A stretch of 64,000 bases of DNA from Diphasiastrum complanatum (GCA_029204225.1 CM055092.1:13086476-13150475); one strand, 5' to 3'. Positions 32,916 to 46,200 are shown, numbered from the stretch's first letter. Notes: generated by a model from the letters alone, not told the origin. A program made the numbers and translations.

Positions 32916-35900
32916 TGTAAAAATTACAGCAAATAAGGATCCTAAAACACTTGAAATGATGAGGGAAACAATAGATTATGATTTCATAAGATTAGCACAA
33001 GTTGAACCATCAAAATCCATCAAAAATCTATGCTTGAACCTCACTAAATGGCCTAAATCCTTGAAGAAGGCTTCACACGTGTGAAAGTACGGCCTCCCAC
33101 AGTCTGAGTACTGTACACCAGACCTACATTCAATCCTATAATCATTAGTAATCACAAGTATTCAACCAATTATGAACATAGAGAGCAATTGCACCATTAT
33201 GAGAGAAAAATCATGAAATTGCTTGATTGATTTTGGTGAGATATCATCACCTATATATACATGATCCATCACGGTTTTGGGCAGGTATGAGTATCCCTAA
33301 ACCTATCCCTAATGCTAATTTTGGTGGATCTTTCATCCCTACCAAGTTAGGGTTGGAATCTTGGAGATCCTTCAACAATGCAAAAATTACCAAAAATAGC
33401 TCCTATTTTTTCTCCCTTGTATCTAAGCATAATTTGGACTCATTCCAAAGGTTCTAACACTTAGGTCTACTTGAGAACATCCTTATGAATGGAATCCTAT
33501 GCTATTTGGCACGTGTAACAAGCCACATCATGACCATCTAACTATTTACAAGTCATATGACCAAAACCAGTCAAGCTAGAATTGTGAATTTTTAACACTC
33601 CTCCTCACTATCTAGCTTGGTTCAATCATTGCTTTACTACTCACTCCAAGTGATGATCTGAACTTCATAAAAGGTGTCTTTTGAAGTGGTTTAGTAAGTA
33701 GATCAGCTACACATTCATTGCTTGGAACATGCTCCAAAGCAATCTCCTTGGCTTGCACCATTTCTCTCACAAAGTGATGGCATATCTCAATGTGCTTAGA
33801 CCTTGCATGGAAGATTGGGTTAGATGCAAGGTGTTGGGCTGATATATTGTCATTGTAGATGACTGGTGCCTCCTCTGAATCCATGATCTTTAGTTCCACC
33901 AATAATCTCTTGATCCAAAGTACCTCCTTTGTAGTGGTTGTCAAAGCTTTGTACTCGGCCTCGGTTGAAGATAGAGATATAGTTTCTTGCTTTTTTGAAA
34001 GCCATGAAACCACACCTTCTCCTATGAAAGTTGAATAGGCACTTGTTGATTTCCTATCCCTCTTGTCCCCTGGAAAATCTGAATCACTAAATGCATGAAG
34101 GTTAATCACATCTCCTCTATATAGAATCCCAAAATCCAATGTACCCGAGATGTATCTTAGAATCCTCTTAGCCTTTTTCCAATGGATATTCAATGGCTTT
34201 TGCATGGATTGGTTCAACCTACATACACTAAAGCTAAGATCTGGTCTAGTTATAGTGATCCACATTAAGGAACCTATAAGTTGTCTAAACAAAGTGATGT
34301 CCATGAAGGATCTTTCATCATCTTCATTTGGCACTTTTACATCTTGCTCCATTGGTGTGTCAACACTTTTGCATACTTCCATCTTAAACTTCTTCAAAAG
34401 ACTTTGAGCATAGTTTACTTGACTTATAAAGATAAAATAAGACCCTCTAACTACTTCTATGCCTAAGATGAAATGAAGACACCCTGGATCTACCATCTTT
34501 AACTCTAAGGATAGATCTATCTTGATTTTTTCAATACCATCAACACTATTTCCACTAATGATGATGTCATCTACATAAATGAGTAAAAGTACAATACCAA
34601 CATCATCAAACTTAATGTAAAGAGTGGGATCATATTCACTTTGAACAAAAGAAAGTGAAATAAGATAGCAATGTAGTCTTGAATTCCAAGATCTTGACGC
34701 TTGCTTCAAGCCATAGATGCTTCTTTGGAGATGGCATACTTTGTTCTCCATTCCATGCTTGATGAACCCTTGTGGCTGCTCCATATGGATATCCTCTTAC
34801 AAAAAACCATTCAAGAAAGCGTTAGAGACATCCATTTGACATAGAATCCATCCAAAATGTGATGCAAGTGCAATGATTAGCCTTATTGTGACCATCTTGG
34901 CCACGGGTGCAAAAGTTTCCTCATAGTCTATCCCTCTCTCTTGAGCATAACCTTTTGCAACTAATCTTGCTTTATGTTTGTTAACACTCCCATTTGCATT
35001 CAACTTAAGCCTGAAGACCCACTTGCATCCTATTACATTCCTTTGAGATCTCTCAACAAGCAACCAAGTTTCATTCTCAATCAAGGCATCATACTCATCC
35101 AACATATCTTTATACCATTCTTTAGAGTTCAATGCATCTTCAACATTAGATGGTTCTTCAAAACTAGATAAAGCATAAGAAGTGGATGAGATACCCTCAA
35201 CTTGCTGTCCTTTGCCTTGATATGTGAGCCTTGATGGCTCCACTTTTGCCCTTGAAGATTTCCTTGGTGTGATAGGTGGGTTTGGTGCTTGCTCCTCCAT
35301 GAGCTCCTCCTCAAAACCAAGATCTTGCTCCTCGGCCATCTTCTTCTTGATTGTTGGAGCACTTGAGCCTTCTTCTAGCATATGCATATGATGTTCATCA
35401 AAGATGACATCCCTTGAAACAACAAATTTGTTTAAGGATGGGAGATAGACTTTGTAGCCCTTGCTTGAGCTTGCATATCCAAGCATGATCCCTCTTGTGG
35501 AAGATGGATCCTCCTTGGTTCTTGTTTCCAATGGCACATGCACATAACATATACACCCAAAAACTTTCAAGTGATTAAGATTGGGTTTCTTTCCATACAA
35601 CATCTCATAAGGAGTTTTGCCTTCAATTGCTTTGCAAGACACCCTATTCATCAAGTAGTTTGCACATACAAGAGACTCACCCCAAAAGGATTTGGGCAAA
35701 CAAGCATCTAATCTTAAAGCCTTAGAACATTCACATAATGTTCTATTCCTTCTTTTAGCAACTCCATTTTGTTGAGGATTGTAAGGACAAGAAGTCTCTT
35801 TCTTGATCCATTCCTTCTCACAAAAGGCCTTGAACTCATTGGAGATGAATTCTCCACCATTGTCACTTCTAAGAATCTTGATGCTATGATTATGATGCTT

Positions 35901-38900
35901 TTCCACAAACAACTTGAACTTTACAAAAGTATCAAATACTTGAGACTTGAAGGAAAGTAAGAACACCCAACAATATCTTGAGTAGTCATCAATGAAGGTT
36001 AAAAACATGGATGAACCTCCATTAGATTTGGTGCTAGCAATGTGCACATCCCAGTGTATGAGTTCAAGAGGATGAGATGACTTTGTGATGGAGTTAGGAA
36101 ACACCTTCTTATATGCCTTGGATAAGGCACAAGCATCACAAACCTTGTCTTCCTTCCCAATAGACCTTGGTAGGCCTAAATCATACTCCTCCTTGATCAT
36201 AGCCTCCATGGAACCCGAGTTGACATGTCCAAGTCTTTTGTGCCATAAAGTAAAGGTAGATATCTTGCTCTTCTCGGCCAACATGACAACATTAGTATCC
36301 ACAAATGCATCCAACTTATAAAGTTTGCCAAGTCTAGTGCCCTTAGCCACTATCTTACCCTTCTTCTTGATGAAACATTCATTTGAAGCAAAGTCAACAT
36401 TGAAACCGTTGTCTACCATTTGGCCAACACTTAGTAGATTCTTTCTTATTGTAGGAATGTACAAAACACCTTCTATGTTGATCTTTTTGGAAGATCCTAC
36501 GCAAAGGGGAATGCTACCAACTCCTTCAATCTTACAAGCTTCATCATTTGTTGTATAGATAGACTTTATAGGTCCATCATAAGATAAGAGAGAAGAGAAA
36601 AACTTCCTTTTACTAGTCATGTGTGAACTAGCACCCGAGTCAATCCACCAAGGATCTTCTCCTTTGAAGCTTATTGAAGAAAATATGGACATCATGAGAG
36701 AGTCCTCATGTGAACTCTCCTCCTCCTCCTCTTTTCTCATGTTGGCTTGGCTTTGATCTTGCTTCCTCTTGAAGCATTCCGAGGCATAATGCCCCATCTT
36801 GCTACAATAGTAGCACTTCACCTTTGATTTATCCTTCTTGACTTTGGTGGTTGATGGAGATGCCTTTGAGGGTCCTTCTTGATCCTCAAGCTTTGTAAAC
36901 TTCTTGAATGTTGATCCTTTGCCTTTGGACTTGCCTTCGCCTTTGGTGAAGAGAGCTTGGTCATCTCCACCTTGGATGGAAAGCCTATCCATCCTCTCTT
37001 GCATTTGGCTCCTTCTTGATTCCTCGGCCATGAGTGTGCCTTGGAGTTCTTCAAGTATGGGTAGCTTACCCATAATTGCATATCCCTGAACTAAATTGTC
37101 AAATTCAAAGCTTAGTCCACTCAATATGAGTTGAACAAGCTCTTCATCCTTGATAGGATCACCTATGAAGGCTAGCTCTTTGTTCAATTCCTTTACTCTT
37201 AGGACAAAAGTATGTGCACTCTCTCCTTTCTTTTGATAGCTTCTATAGATTTGATTCTTCAAAGCTAACATTCTAGTTTGGTTCTTGGATTCATAGACCT
37301 TTTGCAAAGTCTCCCAAGCATCTTGAGCTGAAGTGCAATCTCCTACCTCTCTTAAGAGTTCATTTGCAACATTCATTTTTATGCAATGTAGTGCAACATT
37401 GCACCTCTTGATGTATTTGGCTTTTTCTTGAGGATGAATAGGTTCACCCTCCTTACCATTTACAATTTCCATCAGATCTTGCATGATCATGATGGATTCC
37501 ATTCTAAATTTCCATATGGAATAGTTAGTTTTGTTGAGCCTTTCATTAGTATCCAAAAAATATGCATTTATAGATGCCATCTAGTCTCCTAATTAAGGAC
37601 TTGACACAAATGAAGGTTACTTCTATTGATTTGATTGAAGGTCTACCTTATCCCACTTCTTAGGGACCTGAAAAGATCAGTAATAGACTTCCTATAAAGA
37701 TCTAAGAATGATCTCTAGCAAAATCAAATCATAGAATACTAGAAACAATGCACTTGCTTGATTGAAGTAGACAATACTAGTAGAATTGCCCCTCTTTCTA
37801 TAAAGAACATTAAAGCTTCCAAATGATCTGATCAAGAGTGAATTTCAGCAACCTAATATACTTCCAAAATCACTTGTAAAAGATCTAAATGGAACTTAAT
37901 GAGGATGCAACACAATCTATTATCCAATCACAAGCAAAAAATGATCAAAATTGATGAAAAATTGATCTAATTTGGTGCATAAGTCAAGCAATGGTTGGAC
38001 TGAACCTAAATCACTTTAGGAGGTGCCTACTACACCTTAGAACAGCCTTGAAGAGTCCCAAAAACTCTGATCTACCCTCTCCTTGAATGCTAGAAAGCGT
38101 CCTCTATGAAATCACCTCCAAAACTCGCTTATAAATCAATGCTTGGAACAAGCAAAACTTGCTATCTCGGTAATGTGAATTGAATTCAACTTTGCCTCTG
38201 GTTTTAGACACCTAAACACCTGAAAATGAAGTCACACAACACCAATCTCCAATGTATTTGACTCACTTTGAGTTCTAGAATCAATACTAGATGCTAAGAT
38301 CCAATCTACACAAGATTTAGATCAAAAATTGTGATCAAATTGAATGAAAACCAAGGATTTAGCTCGTTTCAGCCTTTAGGCTCTGATACCATGTAAAAAT
38401 TACAGCAAATAAGGATCCTAAAACACTTGAAATGATGAGGGAAACAATAGATTATTATTTCATAAGATTAGCACAAGTTGAACCATCAAAGTCCATCAAA
38501 AATCTATGCTTGAACCTCACTAAATGGCCCAAATCCTTGAAGAAGGCTTCACACGTGTGAAAGTACGGCCTCCCACAGTCTGAGTACTGTACACCAGACC
38601 TACATTCAATCCTATAATCATTAGTAATCACAAGTATTCAAACAATTATGAACATAGAGAGCAATTGCACCATTATGAGAGAAAAATCATGAAATTGCTT
38701 GATTGATTTTGGTGAGATGTCATCACCTATATATACATGATCCATCACGGTTTTGGGCAGGTATGAGTAGCCCTAAACCTATCCCTAATTCTAATTTTGG
38801 TGGATCTCTCATCCCTACCAAGTTAGGGTTGGAATCTTGGAGATCCTTCAACAATGCAAAAATTACCAAAAATAGCTCCTATTTTTTCTCCCTTGTATCT

Positions 38901-39073
38901 AAGCATAATTTGGACTCATTCCAAAGGTTCTAACACTTAGGTCTACTTGAGAACATCCTTATGAATGGAATCCTATGCTATTTGGCACGTGTGACAAGCC
39001 ACATCATGACCATCTAACTATTTACAAGTCATATGACCAAAACTAGTCAAGCTAGAATTGTGAATTTTTAACA
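32916..39073 (-). mobile_element. Nearly intact Ty1/copia retrotransposon, nested in gypsy LTR
   Basis: This is a complete minus-strand copia element of 6158 bp. LTRs at 32916-33597 and 38392-39073 are each 682 bases, start TGTAAAAATTACAGC and end TTTTTAACA on the plus strand. By eye they differ at about ten positions. The polypurine tract is at 33598-33609, and the tRNA-Met primer site (complement CTCTGATACCA) is at 38381-38391, directly next to the LTR. The target duplication ACTTT flanks it at 32911-32915 and 39074-39078. The surrounding sequence rejoins into a continuous gypsy LTR. The low LTR divergence makes it one of the youngest insertions here. Confidence 0.97.
33612..37580 (-). pseudogene. 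Copia gag-pol polyprotein with one premature stop
   Basis: One frame of 1323 codons covers the whole polyprotein. It is split only by a TAA at 34797-34799 between NAFLNGFL and EDIHMEQPQGF. Gag starts MASINAYF; a CCHC knuckle CYYCSKMGHYASEC is at about residue 255. The protease has WWIDSGASSHM (about 312). Integrase has the HKRLGH and CDAC pairs, and catalytic Asp, Asp and Glu in HWDVHI, RSDNGGEF and NGVAKRRNRT; NGVAK replaces the usual NGVAE, and the Glu position is unclear. RT follows with GCKWVFRLKLNANG and the YVDDI active site. RNase H has SDSDFPG, SSTEAEYKAL and SKHIEI. Because only one stop separates it from intact, it is a recently dead or trans-mobilised copy. Confidence 0.95.
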
Positions 39074-39168
39074 ACTTTTAGATAGTTATCTACTTTTTAC
39101 ACTAACACTACCACCTTTAACACCACTCCCACTAACTCTACTCCTCTAAACTAGCATTCAACATGATT

Positions 39169-39240
<72 letters not shown>

Positions 39241-39801
39241 GGAGGTTAGCTCACTTGCTCATTGTACTTGCTAAGGGAGAAACATAAACTATTGAAACCA
39301 AAAAGCATGAACTTGAAAGCAAATGGAAACAACAAGTGCAATAACAAGCATTGAATAGCAAATGAGGATGCTTCTCTTCCAAAATTGGTAGAGTTTCCTC
39401 CTTCTCGTTAGGCATCCAAATAGAGTACAAATGGTGCCTTTTTATAAATGGGGAAGGCCCTTGCCCCAAAATCCTATTGGCTAATATTCACAATGACCCT
39501 ATCCATTCATCTTGGACCCAACTTGATCCAAGGGTCCATAAAAAGTAAATTAGAATTCACAAGATTCATGTGAGTCCAAAAGTGGACCCAACTCTAAAAA
39601 GTAAACACTAGTTTTAAAATGACTTTGGGCCTCAAATTTTATTTTAATTATAAAGGGCCCAAGTCTATTATTTCTATTTACAATTAGCTCATGTGCTCAT
39701 TGGGCCATGGACTTATACACACAGGAAGCCATGCCCTCGTAACACATTTATTATTAAATTTACCCCTTTGCTCACATTGTGTTGGAAATATCCCCAACAG
39801 G
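39074..39801 (-). repeat. Gypsy LTR, right piece
   Basis: This continues the LTR begun at 32822. It includes a GA microsatellite (39171-39237) and ends GGAAATATCCCCAACA at 39801. With the left piece the restored length is about 817 bases, against 879 for the intact copy. Flanks (GTCAC left, GGACT right) do not form a target duplication, and no polypurine tract is obvious. It may be a solo LTR that has lost its duplication, or the 3' LTR of a rearranged element. Confidence 0.9.
39171..39237. repeat. (GA)n microsatellite inside gypsy LTR
   Basis: This is an almost pure GA run of about 67 bases at the same LTR position as the shorter run at 6333-6380 and the longer compound run at 49057-49200. 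Confidence 0.95.
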
Positions 39802-39989
39802 ACTCACGGCCTGAAGTAGTGTCGGTCCCTCGGCACTCTGCTGGTTCAGTAAAGAGAGCGCTTGGCTCACCGCTGGTTGATCAAGTACGTTGTTACATCT
39901 TTCATAAAGGTGATTTAGCCAATATTTTTCAAGTCTTTATTTGTGTGCAGGGACTTGTGGACGCCGATGATCGTTAATCAACCCAAGCT

Positions 39990-42530
39990 TGAAAACAACT
40001 CGTCCAGGGATGCCCCAGAAGGCCGGCTCGGCAATACACATGAGCGATTGGTAGCTGATCTTCCATGCGATCTCAGGCCAATGCCTTATTAGGATCAAAA
40101 CAGACTGACGGGAGAAAATTATCCCACTTGGTCTCTATACCCATCAGATATTCTAAATCCCTTGTGTAAGTTGCTGTCGCGCAGACTGTTGGGTCTAGAC
40201 AATTGAAATACTCAGTTGAAAAATTAGCTGAGAGCCCTTTGGGCATCTACAGCCATTGTCCAGCCATGCTCTGAGTTGATTTTTAGCCAATTGCAGTTGT
40301 TGAGCGTGATTTTGTCCATTGGAGTGCCACATTCCGCCCATTTGGTTCGTCGTAGGCATGGTAGGAAATGGGCGTTTACCCGGAGTTGCTGAGGACTTGT
40401 CACATAAGCCTTGATGACCGTAGGGTCACGCTCAAATAGCTGCTGGCGTCACTCTGGTTGTGGTAAGAGGGCGGGGAGTGCCTGCAGCTCGTTTCCCTTG
40501 ATAGTTTGCGCTGAAAAAGATATCTACCAGCCGCCTTTTGAAGACTTGTGGGGATATTTGGATAAGAAGTAATTGATTTTCTCCTCCACGGACTTTGGAC
40601 GTCTGAAAGCCCAACTGACAGATATAGAGCGCGAGCCTCGTGATGATGAGGCTTGTCCTTCTCCTTGGCTCTGGCTGGGGCCCATGTCTTGGCCTTGGTG
40701 CTGCGTGTCTGCTCAAGTATCGGGAGGCCCTTGGTCTTGCCCACCTGGCCCCTGATCCTGACTTGTGTCCCCTGTTGCCTGTTGGCCTTGATCTTGGCTC
40801 GTGCTTGTCTGTGTAGCATCAAAGAGAGGTGGCATTGGAATTACCATCAGGGTTGGGTAAGCCTTCTGCTCCATAAATTGCTGACAAGCCTTGAGGGCTT
40901 GTTTGGCCTGGGCGAGCTCCTGAGTTGCACTGGCCTGGTACTTGTTGAACTCCGTCTGGTAGCTATTCAGAGTTTGACTGTAGACCTGCACCTAATGCAT
41001 GATAAGATTCATCTCTAATTGAGAGAGTGGCCTTGAATCAAGTACTGGTTGAGCTAGCCAGGCAAGTTTTTCTTGTTGCAGACTCTACACCTCCACTCTC
41101 AGGCATGCGTTTTCAGTTTTGTAGATCTGCAGCTATGCTTGGAGGGGGGCAAGTCTTTGGGCAACTTCTGATTGTAGCTCTTGCACTTTGGTAGAGACGT
41201 CCATCAGTGCCTTGAAGAGGCTTTGGATATGCTTATTCAAGCCCTCTTCCTTTGCCTGCAGCTTCAGGATCTCCTGTTGCCCACTCGTCATGTTGTTGAG
41301 CTACTTGTAGTTCCTGTTGTAGCTTCTAAACCTCGGCTCATAGCTGTGTGTTGCTTGTGGCTAATTATAGTACCCGGCTATCTAGAGAGGCTCGGGCCGC
41401 TACCGCTTCCTGGATGAATGTCTCCAAGGCTTGGTAGGCCATCGTTAGGTTCGTTGGAACAACCAGTACACTTACGCTTGCAGGGGCTTGTGAGGTAGTG
41501 GCCCCGATGACCTGCACAGTGTCGTCGTCATCATCATCTATGAGTTGCTCCAGTGATCTCTTGTCATCAGTGGTAGAGGGCTGTATAGAAGAGGAAGTGG
41601 CAGTGGTAGAAGCTAGAACTGTTACTGGTGTGGTGGTGGTGGTGTGGCGTCTAGTAGCAGGTGGGGATGAGGAGGAGGGGACAGTGCCACGCATTCTTTT
41701 GTTGGCCGTCGTATCAGTGATGGCAGGTTGGGCAGATGTGGATGCGGTGGATGGAGGATAAAGGTTAGTGTGTGGCACAGTGGATGATAAGATGCTGGAA
41801 CGGCATAATCCATGCACTTTCACCTCAAGAAATACACAAAAGAAGTTACACAGCAGGGGGCCTACTGTGATATGTTCACGAGCATTTGGTTTGATGGAGA
41901 TTGTTAGTTTGTGGATGAGGAAGGCATGCCAGTTGTATGGCACAACCGTTGGGCTAGAGAATCCCAAGATGGACTCCACAATCTAACTAAGCAGCTTGGA
42001 CTGGATTATGTCCTTGCAAAATGTTGAAACAACCAAAAAGTTGTTCAACAGATGTGCGGCTGCTTGAATGATTGGGTCCGTGATAGCCTCTATCAGGTAC
42101 CCATTGTTAGTTTGGATCAGAATTTCAAGTGCAGTCTGGGTTACGAAAAGCTTTATCAAAGCTTTTGTCTGATGCTGAGAGATGGGCTGCTGGTCATCAG
42201 ACATAATGCCAACAGTGACCATTGAGTCCATGTTAATCCGTACCTTGTACGTGGTACCCTAGTACAGGAAGTGAAAACGTGACTTTGGCGCGTCCAAGGT
42301 GGCGTAAGCATGAAGGGCGAGGCCCATGTTAATGTCAGAGCTGAAAAGCACATGGTAGAACCCCATTGCTTCAAGAAGTGGGCCAGCAATTTGAAGCCAT
42401 GGTTTAATCAAGACATCAGAAGGCAAGGGCCAAATCTGGGTGGCTAATGGTATTTCTCGTTGGATCACCTACTTGGTGCTAGAGTCGTCAGAAGATGAGG
42501 AGGCCAAGTTAGCAGTGATAGTTAAAGTTG
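39990..42530 (-). pseudogene. Unrecognised decayed coding region with acidic and Gln-rich segments
   Basis: Long stretches read as protein on the minus strand despite several stops and shifts. They begin near 42514 with an SSSSDDSS motif and TQIWPLPSDVLIKPW. A globular part follows (ALIKLFVTQTALEILIQTNN, TDPIIQAAAHLLNNFLVVS), then a region with a Ser/Thr/Pro-rich linker, five consecutive Asp and QALETFIQEAVAARASLDSR (41979-41365). Coiled-coil-like Gln/Ala-rich segments come next (40991-40713), and finally a basic tail (KRRLVDIFFSANYQGKR). I do not recognise the family. It could be a gag-like ORF of an undescribed element or a host gene fragment. It sits between a gypsy LTR and a truncated gypsy pol, opposite no other gene. 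Confidence 0.45.
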
Positions 42531-42776
42531 GTTACAAAGAAAAAGTGATAAAAAGTAAGAAAAAACGGTGGATGTGGCAAAAGTGATGGAAATGAGAAAA
42601 ATAGTGGAAAACAAGAAGTGGCTAGTAGTAAAGGCGGTTTAGAGCGCAGATCTGGGTTCAAAGTATGTAGAGGATGGCTTGTATGAAGTTTGGTCGCATT
42701 TGAAGAACTTGGAAATTTTGGTCGAAATTTGAGCAGAGCTTCGCTAGGAGAGGTGAGAAATGACTCGAATTCAGCC

Positions 42777-42784
42777 CTTATATA
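42777..42784 (-). promoter_or_regulatory. TATA box candidate upstream of the unrecognised coding region
   Basis: The minus strand reads CTCTATATAAGGGC, a strong plant TATA box, about 265 bases upstream of the likely start region of the decayed ORF. It lies just inside the break with the gypsy RT fragment, so it may instead belong to an LTR promoter. Confidence 0.4.
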
Positions 42785-42819
42785 GAGGAATTTAGAGTGC
42801 GTATTAAGTGAAATCCACT

Positions 42820-43281
42820 TTATTTATTTCTAATAGTCACTTTATTAAGCCCCTTGTAATCCACACACATCTGGAAACCTCTATCTTTCTTCGCTTTAAG
42901 AAGAACAGGAGCGCCCCATGGTGATTTACTAGGTTGTATATGTCTCATCCTCAGATAGTTTTCTATTTGATTTGATATCTCTGTCTCATCTTTTTGAGAG
43001 AACCTATATGGTTGTCTAGAGACAGGTTGACTTCTTGGAATTAACTCAATTTTGTAGTCTACTGACCTAGACGGTGGTAAACCATCCCTAAATTCATTTA
43101 TGATCTGTTCTTTCATTGCTTGTTCATGATCTAAATTTACTAAGTTAAGAATTGCTGAGAATTCACAACCATTTAGATTCATTTCAGGAACATCCACAAC
43201 TGGAATAGCATAAATTGAAAAAACTTCATACTCAGAATAATTCAATGCTTCCATTTTATTAGCTGTAGAAATCTGATCCAA
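42820..43281 (-). pseudogene. Ty3/gypsy reverse transcriptase fragment
   Basis: The frame reads a pre-RT segment ([13 protein letters not shown], a region between protease and RT) and then [47 protein letters not shown] and [16 protein letters not shown]. This is the N-terminal third of gypsy RT, ending before the YLDD active site. It stops at 42820, where unrelated sequence begins. Protease is missing upstream: the frame jumps from gag (ending 43397) to pre-RT in about 115 bases, so an internal deletion has removed the knuckles and protease. Confidence 0.9.
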
Positions 43282-43396
43282 CGGACGTACAAAATTACTA
43301 TTTGTTCTGATAGTCGGCTGGCAAACCTAGGACAAACTGCCATAATGCCAACTTCGCATCGAATGATAGAACCCTATTCCATAGGTCCCTGAATTC

Positions 43397-43879
43397 CTAG
43401 ATATAAGAGTCTAAACTCTTTGTACCCATCTTGCAGTTCACGAACTTCATGTAGTAGTCCACGTCATCAGCAATTACGAAAGCTTTCTTGAAAAATTCTG
43501 CAAATGCATCCCAAGTAGTTGGCTTCACCGGTAAATCTCGCCACCACGATGACGCTTTGCCGCGTAAGAACAACACGATACTTTCAATTTTCTTCTCATT
43601 AGGAACACCGTGCAGATTGAAGTAATTACTCCACTTGGCCAGCCAATCCTTGACGACCTCAAGTTTCTTCTCCTTCTTCTCGCCTGAATAAACCTTCGGT
43701 TGAAAATTGAGATTGGGTGAAGACATCAATTTGACTTGATTCAAAAGAACCTCCATTTGCTGATCTCTCATCTGATTACGATTATTCATGTCATTGAGTG
43801 CCGTACTCAATTGCTGACAAATCACCATATAAGATGGCGCAGCTGGATTTGCAGCTTGATTTGAAGTTTCTTCAGCCAT
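43397..43879 (-). pseudogene. Ty3/gypsy gag, 3'-truncated
   Basis: An open frame of 160 codons starts MAEETSNQAANPAAP, with a predicted helical segment (NDMNNRNQMRDQQMEVLLNQ). The gypsy gag core follows: KVYSGEKKEKKLEVVKDWL, SWWRDLPVKPTTWDAFAEFF, and the end of the core at KSLDSYI. No zinc knuckle follows. It is the first gene downstream of a tRNA-Met primer site and leader, and differs from the four-knuckle gag family, so it is a second gypsy lineage. Confidence 0.9.
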
Positions 43880-45664
43880 CTCGATATATCTATCCTGGAA
43901 ATTACTAAATTTAGTTAATATCTGATTAACTCATAGTGAAGTACTGTTGACCAAAAATTGACTGAAATTGACTCCAGTATGGTCAAATCACTATTTCTAG
44001 TCAATTTCATAGATATTACAAGAAACTGGAAAAAACTTAAAATTTTGAGTTTTCCTACTTTTATTTTTATTTTTAAATTTTTACGTTTTCTAAAAATCAT
44101 AAAAAATCACAACCAGTTATTAAGCGATCAAAATCGAAAATTCAAATCATTGTTCGATTCTTAATTTTACTTCACTAATGTCCATCAGGCATGCAAGACA
44201 TGCGATATTAAACTGATTTTTTACTTTTCAAAATTTTACGTAAATATTCAGTTCTACGTAAATATTCAGTTCTACGAAAATTGTCAGTTATAAAATCCAG
44301 TTTTGTATCTAACTGTCAGAGTACATACGTATGACCACTCAAAACAGATCTAACCAACTCATGCATGTAAAAATCACTAAGAGAAACCACATGCAGATAT
44401 TCCATGCAAGCGCGGTACTTCAAAATAGGAAACTGTCATGCATGCAATCAAAACAATTGGAAATTTTACCAATTTTGCTCACAAAATTGCAAAACTTCAG
44501 ATGCTCATATCTTTGGCTACAAGACACCAAATTGGGTGTTGTAAAGCTCGATACAAAGGGAGACCCAGTGAACAAGACACTTGCCATGTTAGCCTGCCAC
44601 CTAGGATTCACACATGCGAGTTCAAAACAGCCAATCAAGTTGTAGGAGGGCACACTTTTTCTAGACCATATTGTCAAAAAATGTGCAAACACTCAACCAA
44701 GCTGTAAAGTGATGATCCAAACAGTCTTAAATGGTCTCTAACAGTTCCATGAAGCCCTCATACAGATCCTATGAAGCAGTATGGGCTGAGAACCATGAAT
44801 TCTTGGTTTCTAGAAGTCAAAATTGCTACAAACTTGATGGAATTGAAACATAAGCCTCTACCCATCAATTTACAGGTATGATAGCTTTTTGGGAAGGCAA
44901 AAAAGAATACAAATCATGCTGGAAAAAATCCAGAATGATCCCCTTATGAATCTAGAGAAATCCATCCCCCAAAATTCACCAAAATTGGTCAATTTTTGAC
45001 ACTTTTTGACTTCCTACAAACCCAATTGCTGGAATTCTTGGCTCTAACTTCTAGGACAGCTTCAAAATACTATGATTCATCTTTTCTCAGCTTCAATTGA
45101 TGTTCAACAACCTCTTACCATCCAATTTCATGAAAAAACAAGCAAAAATCATGAATTTTAGCCCTTTCTAGGGTTTTTTCACCATGCACAATTGGAAATT
45201 AATGGCAAGAACGTTTTCCAAATCCACATGCAATCCAATACAGAGTTACAACCAATCAATTGATCTGATCTTGCTGGATTTTGAATTCTACCCTCCATTT
45301 TGTGCCAAAAACATGGAAAACAAGCCAAATTTGGCCACAAAAGAGCCTAGAATCCAAATACATGGGAAGATCCAACATGCAAACTGAATTTCAACTATTT
45401 CAAAGTGAATTAATTTGCTGGAAATTTCAGATCCTTCACTAGTTTTGAGCTACACATGCTAAAACTCCAAAAAAGACGCCAAAATTGAATTCCTAGCACA
45501 ATTCTCCATAAACCACAATGAATTTGAGAGAGATATGGAACATGCAAATTGAATTTGGGAAGATCCACCAACTTGCAACCTTGCTCCTCTCCTTGGATGA
45601 GAATACTAGTTGAATACCTCCAAGCTCCAATGAAAAGCACCACCTCTCCAAGCTTGTAAGCCTT
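43880..45664 (-). other. Leader of the second gypsy lineage
   Basis: About 1.8 kb of AT-rich non-coding sequence lies between the primer site and gag. Short open frames are not protein-like. A leader this long is unusual but is seen in some plant gypsy elements. Confidence 0.5.
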
Positions 45665-46200
45665 GCTCTGATACCACTATAAGGGAAACTCCTTAGATCC
45701 TGCTTACAAATCCTAAACGCAAAAGGATAACAAGCTATGGAGAAACCACCCAACCAAGTAGAAGCATCCAATCAATCTCTAGAAGCCTCACCCCCGAGCC
45801 AATGAACAAGAAGCATGAATGTAGAGTGAGAGCTTGGCAATGAATCAAGAACCATGATGAGGAGTAGGGCGACTTTGGTCCTCTCATATAGAGCCTAATG
45901 CATCCTGGGCACATAGCCATGCATAGCCCTATGTTCCCTATACATAGATTTACCTATAATAGAGTCCTATGCATGGACCAACTATTCATAGAATTGCTAT
46001 TGATAACTCTACACATGCATACATTGTCTCATTACCTTGTCTAAACTCCACTTATTGTGTTTTGGGCCTCACAAGGATATTAGTTACTTTCAGGTCACGT
46101 CCAATATGACATGGAATAACTGACAGCTTGTTTCACTGGAGTATTGTGTATCCAAGACTAGGAGTATATTGTATCCTATGTACTGGCCATGGACATAACA
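45665..46200 (-). repeat. Primer site and LTR of the second gypsy lineage
   Basis: The complement of TGGTATCAGAGC is at 45665-45676. The LTR extends from about 45678 to 46200, where the minus strand begins TGTTATGTCCATGG. A TATA-like box (complement of CATATAGAG) lies near 45886-45896. The inner LTR end reads ...CCTTATAG rather than CA, so either it is non-canonical or the exact base is misjudged. At 46200 it cuts the four-knuckle gag, showing insertion into that older element. Confidence 0.65.

Noticed and set aside
40653-41018. 121-codon hydrophobic frame on the plus strand
   Set aside because: It is antisense to the Gln-rich minus-strand segment; the hydrophobicity follows from the complement of Gln/Ala codons.
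41498-41761. 87-codon Val/Ser-rich frame on the plus strand
   Set aside because: It is a shadow of the Ser/Thr/Asp-rich minus-strand coding region in the same place.
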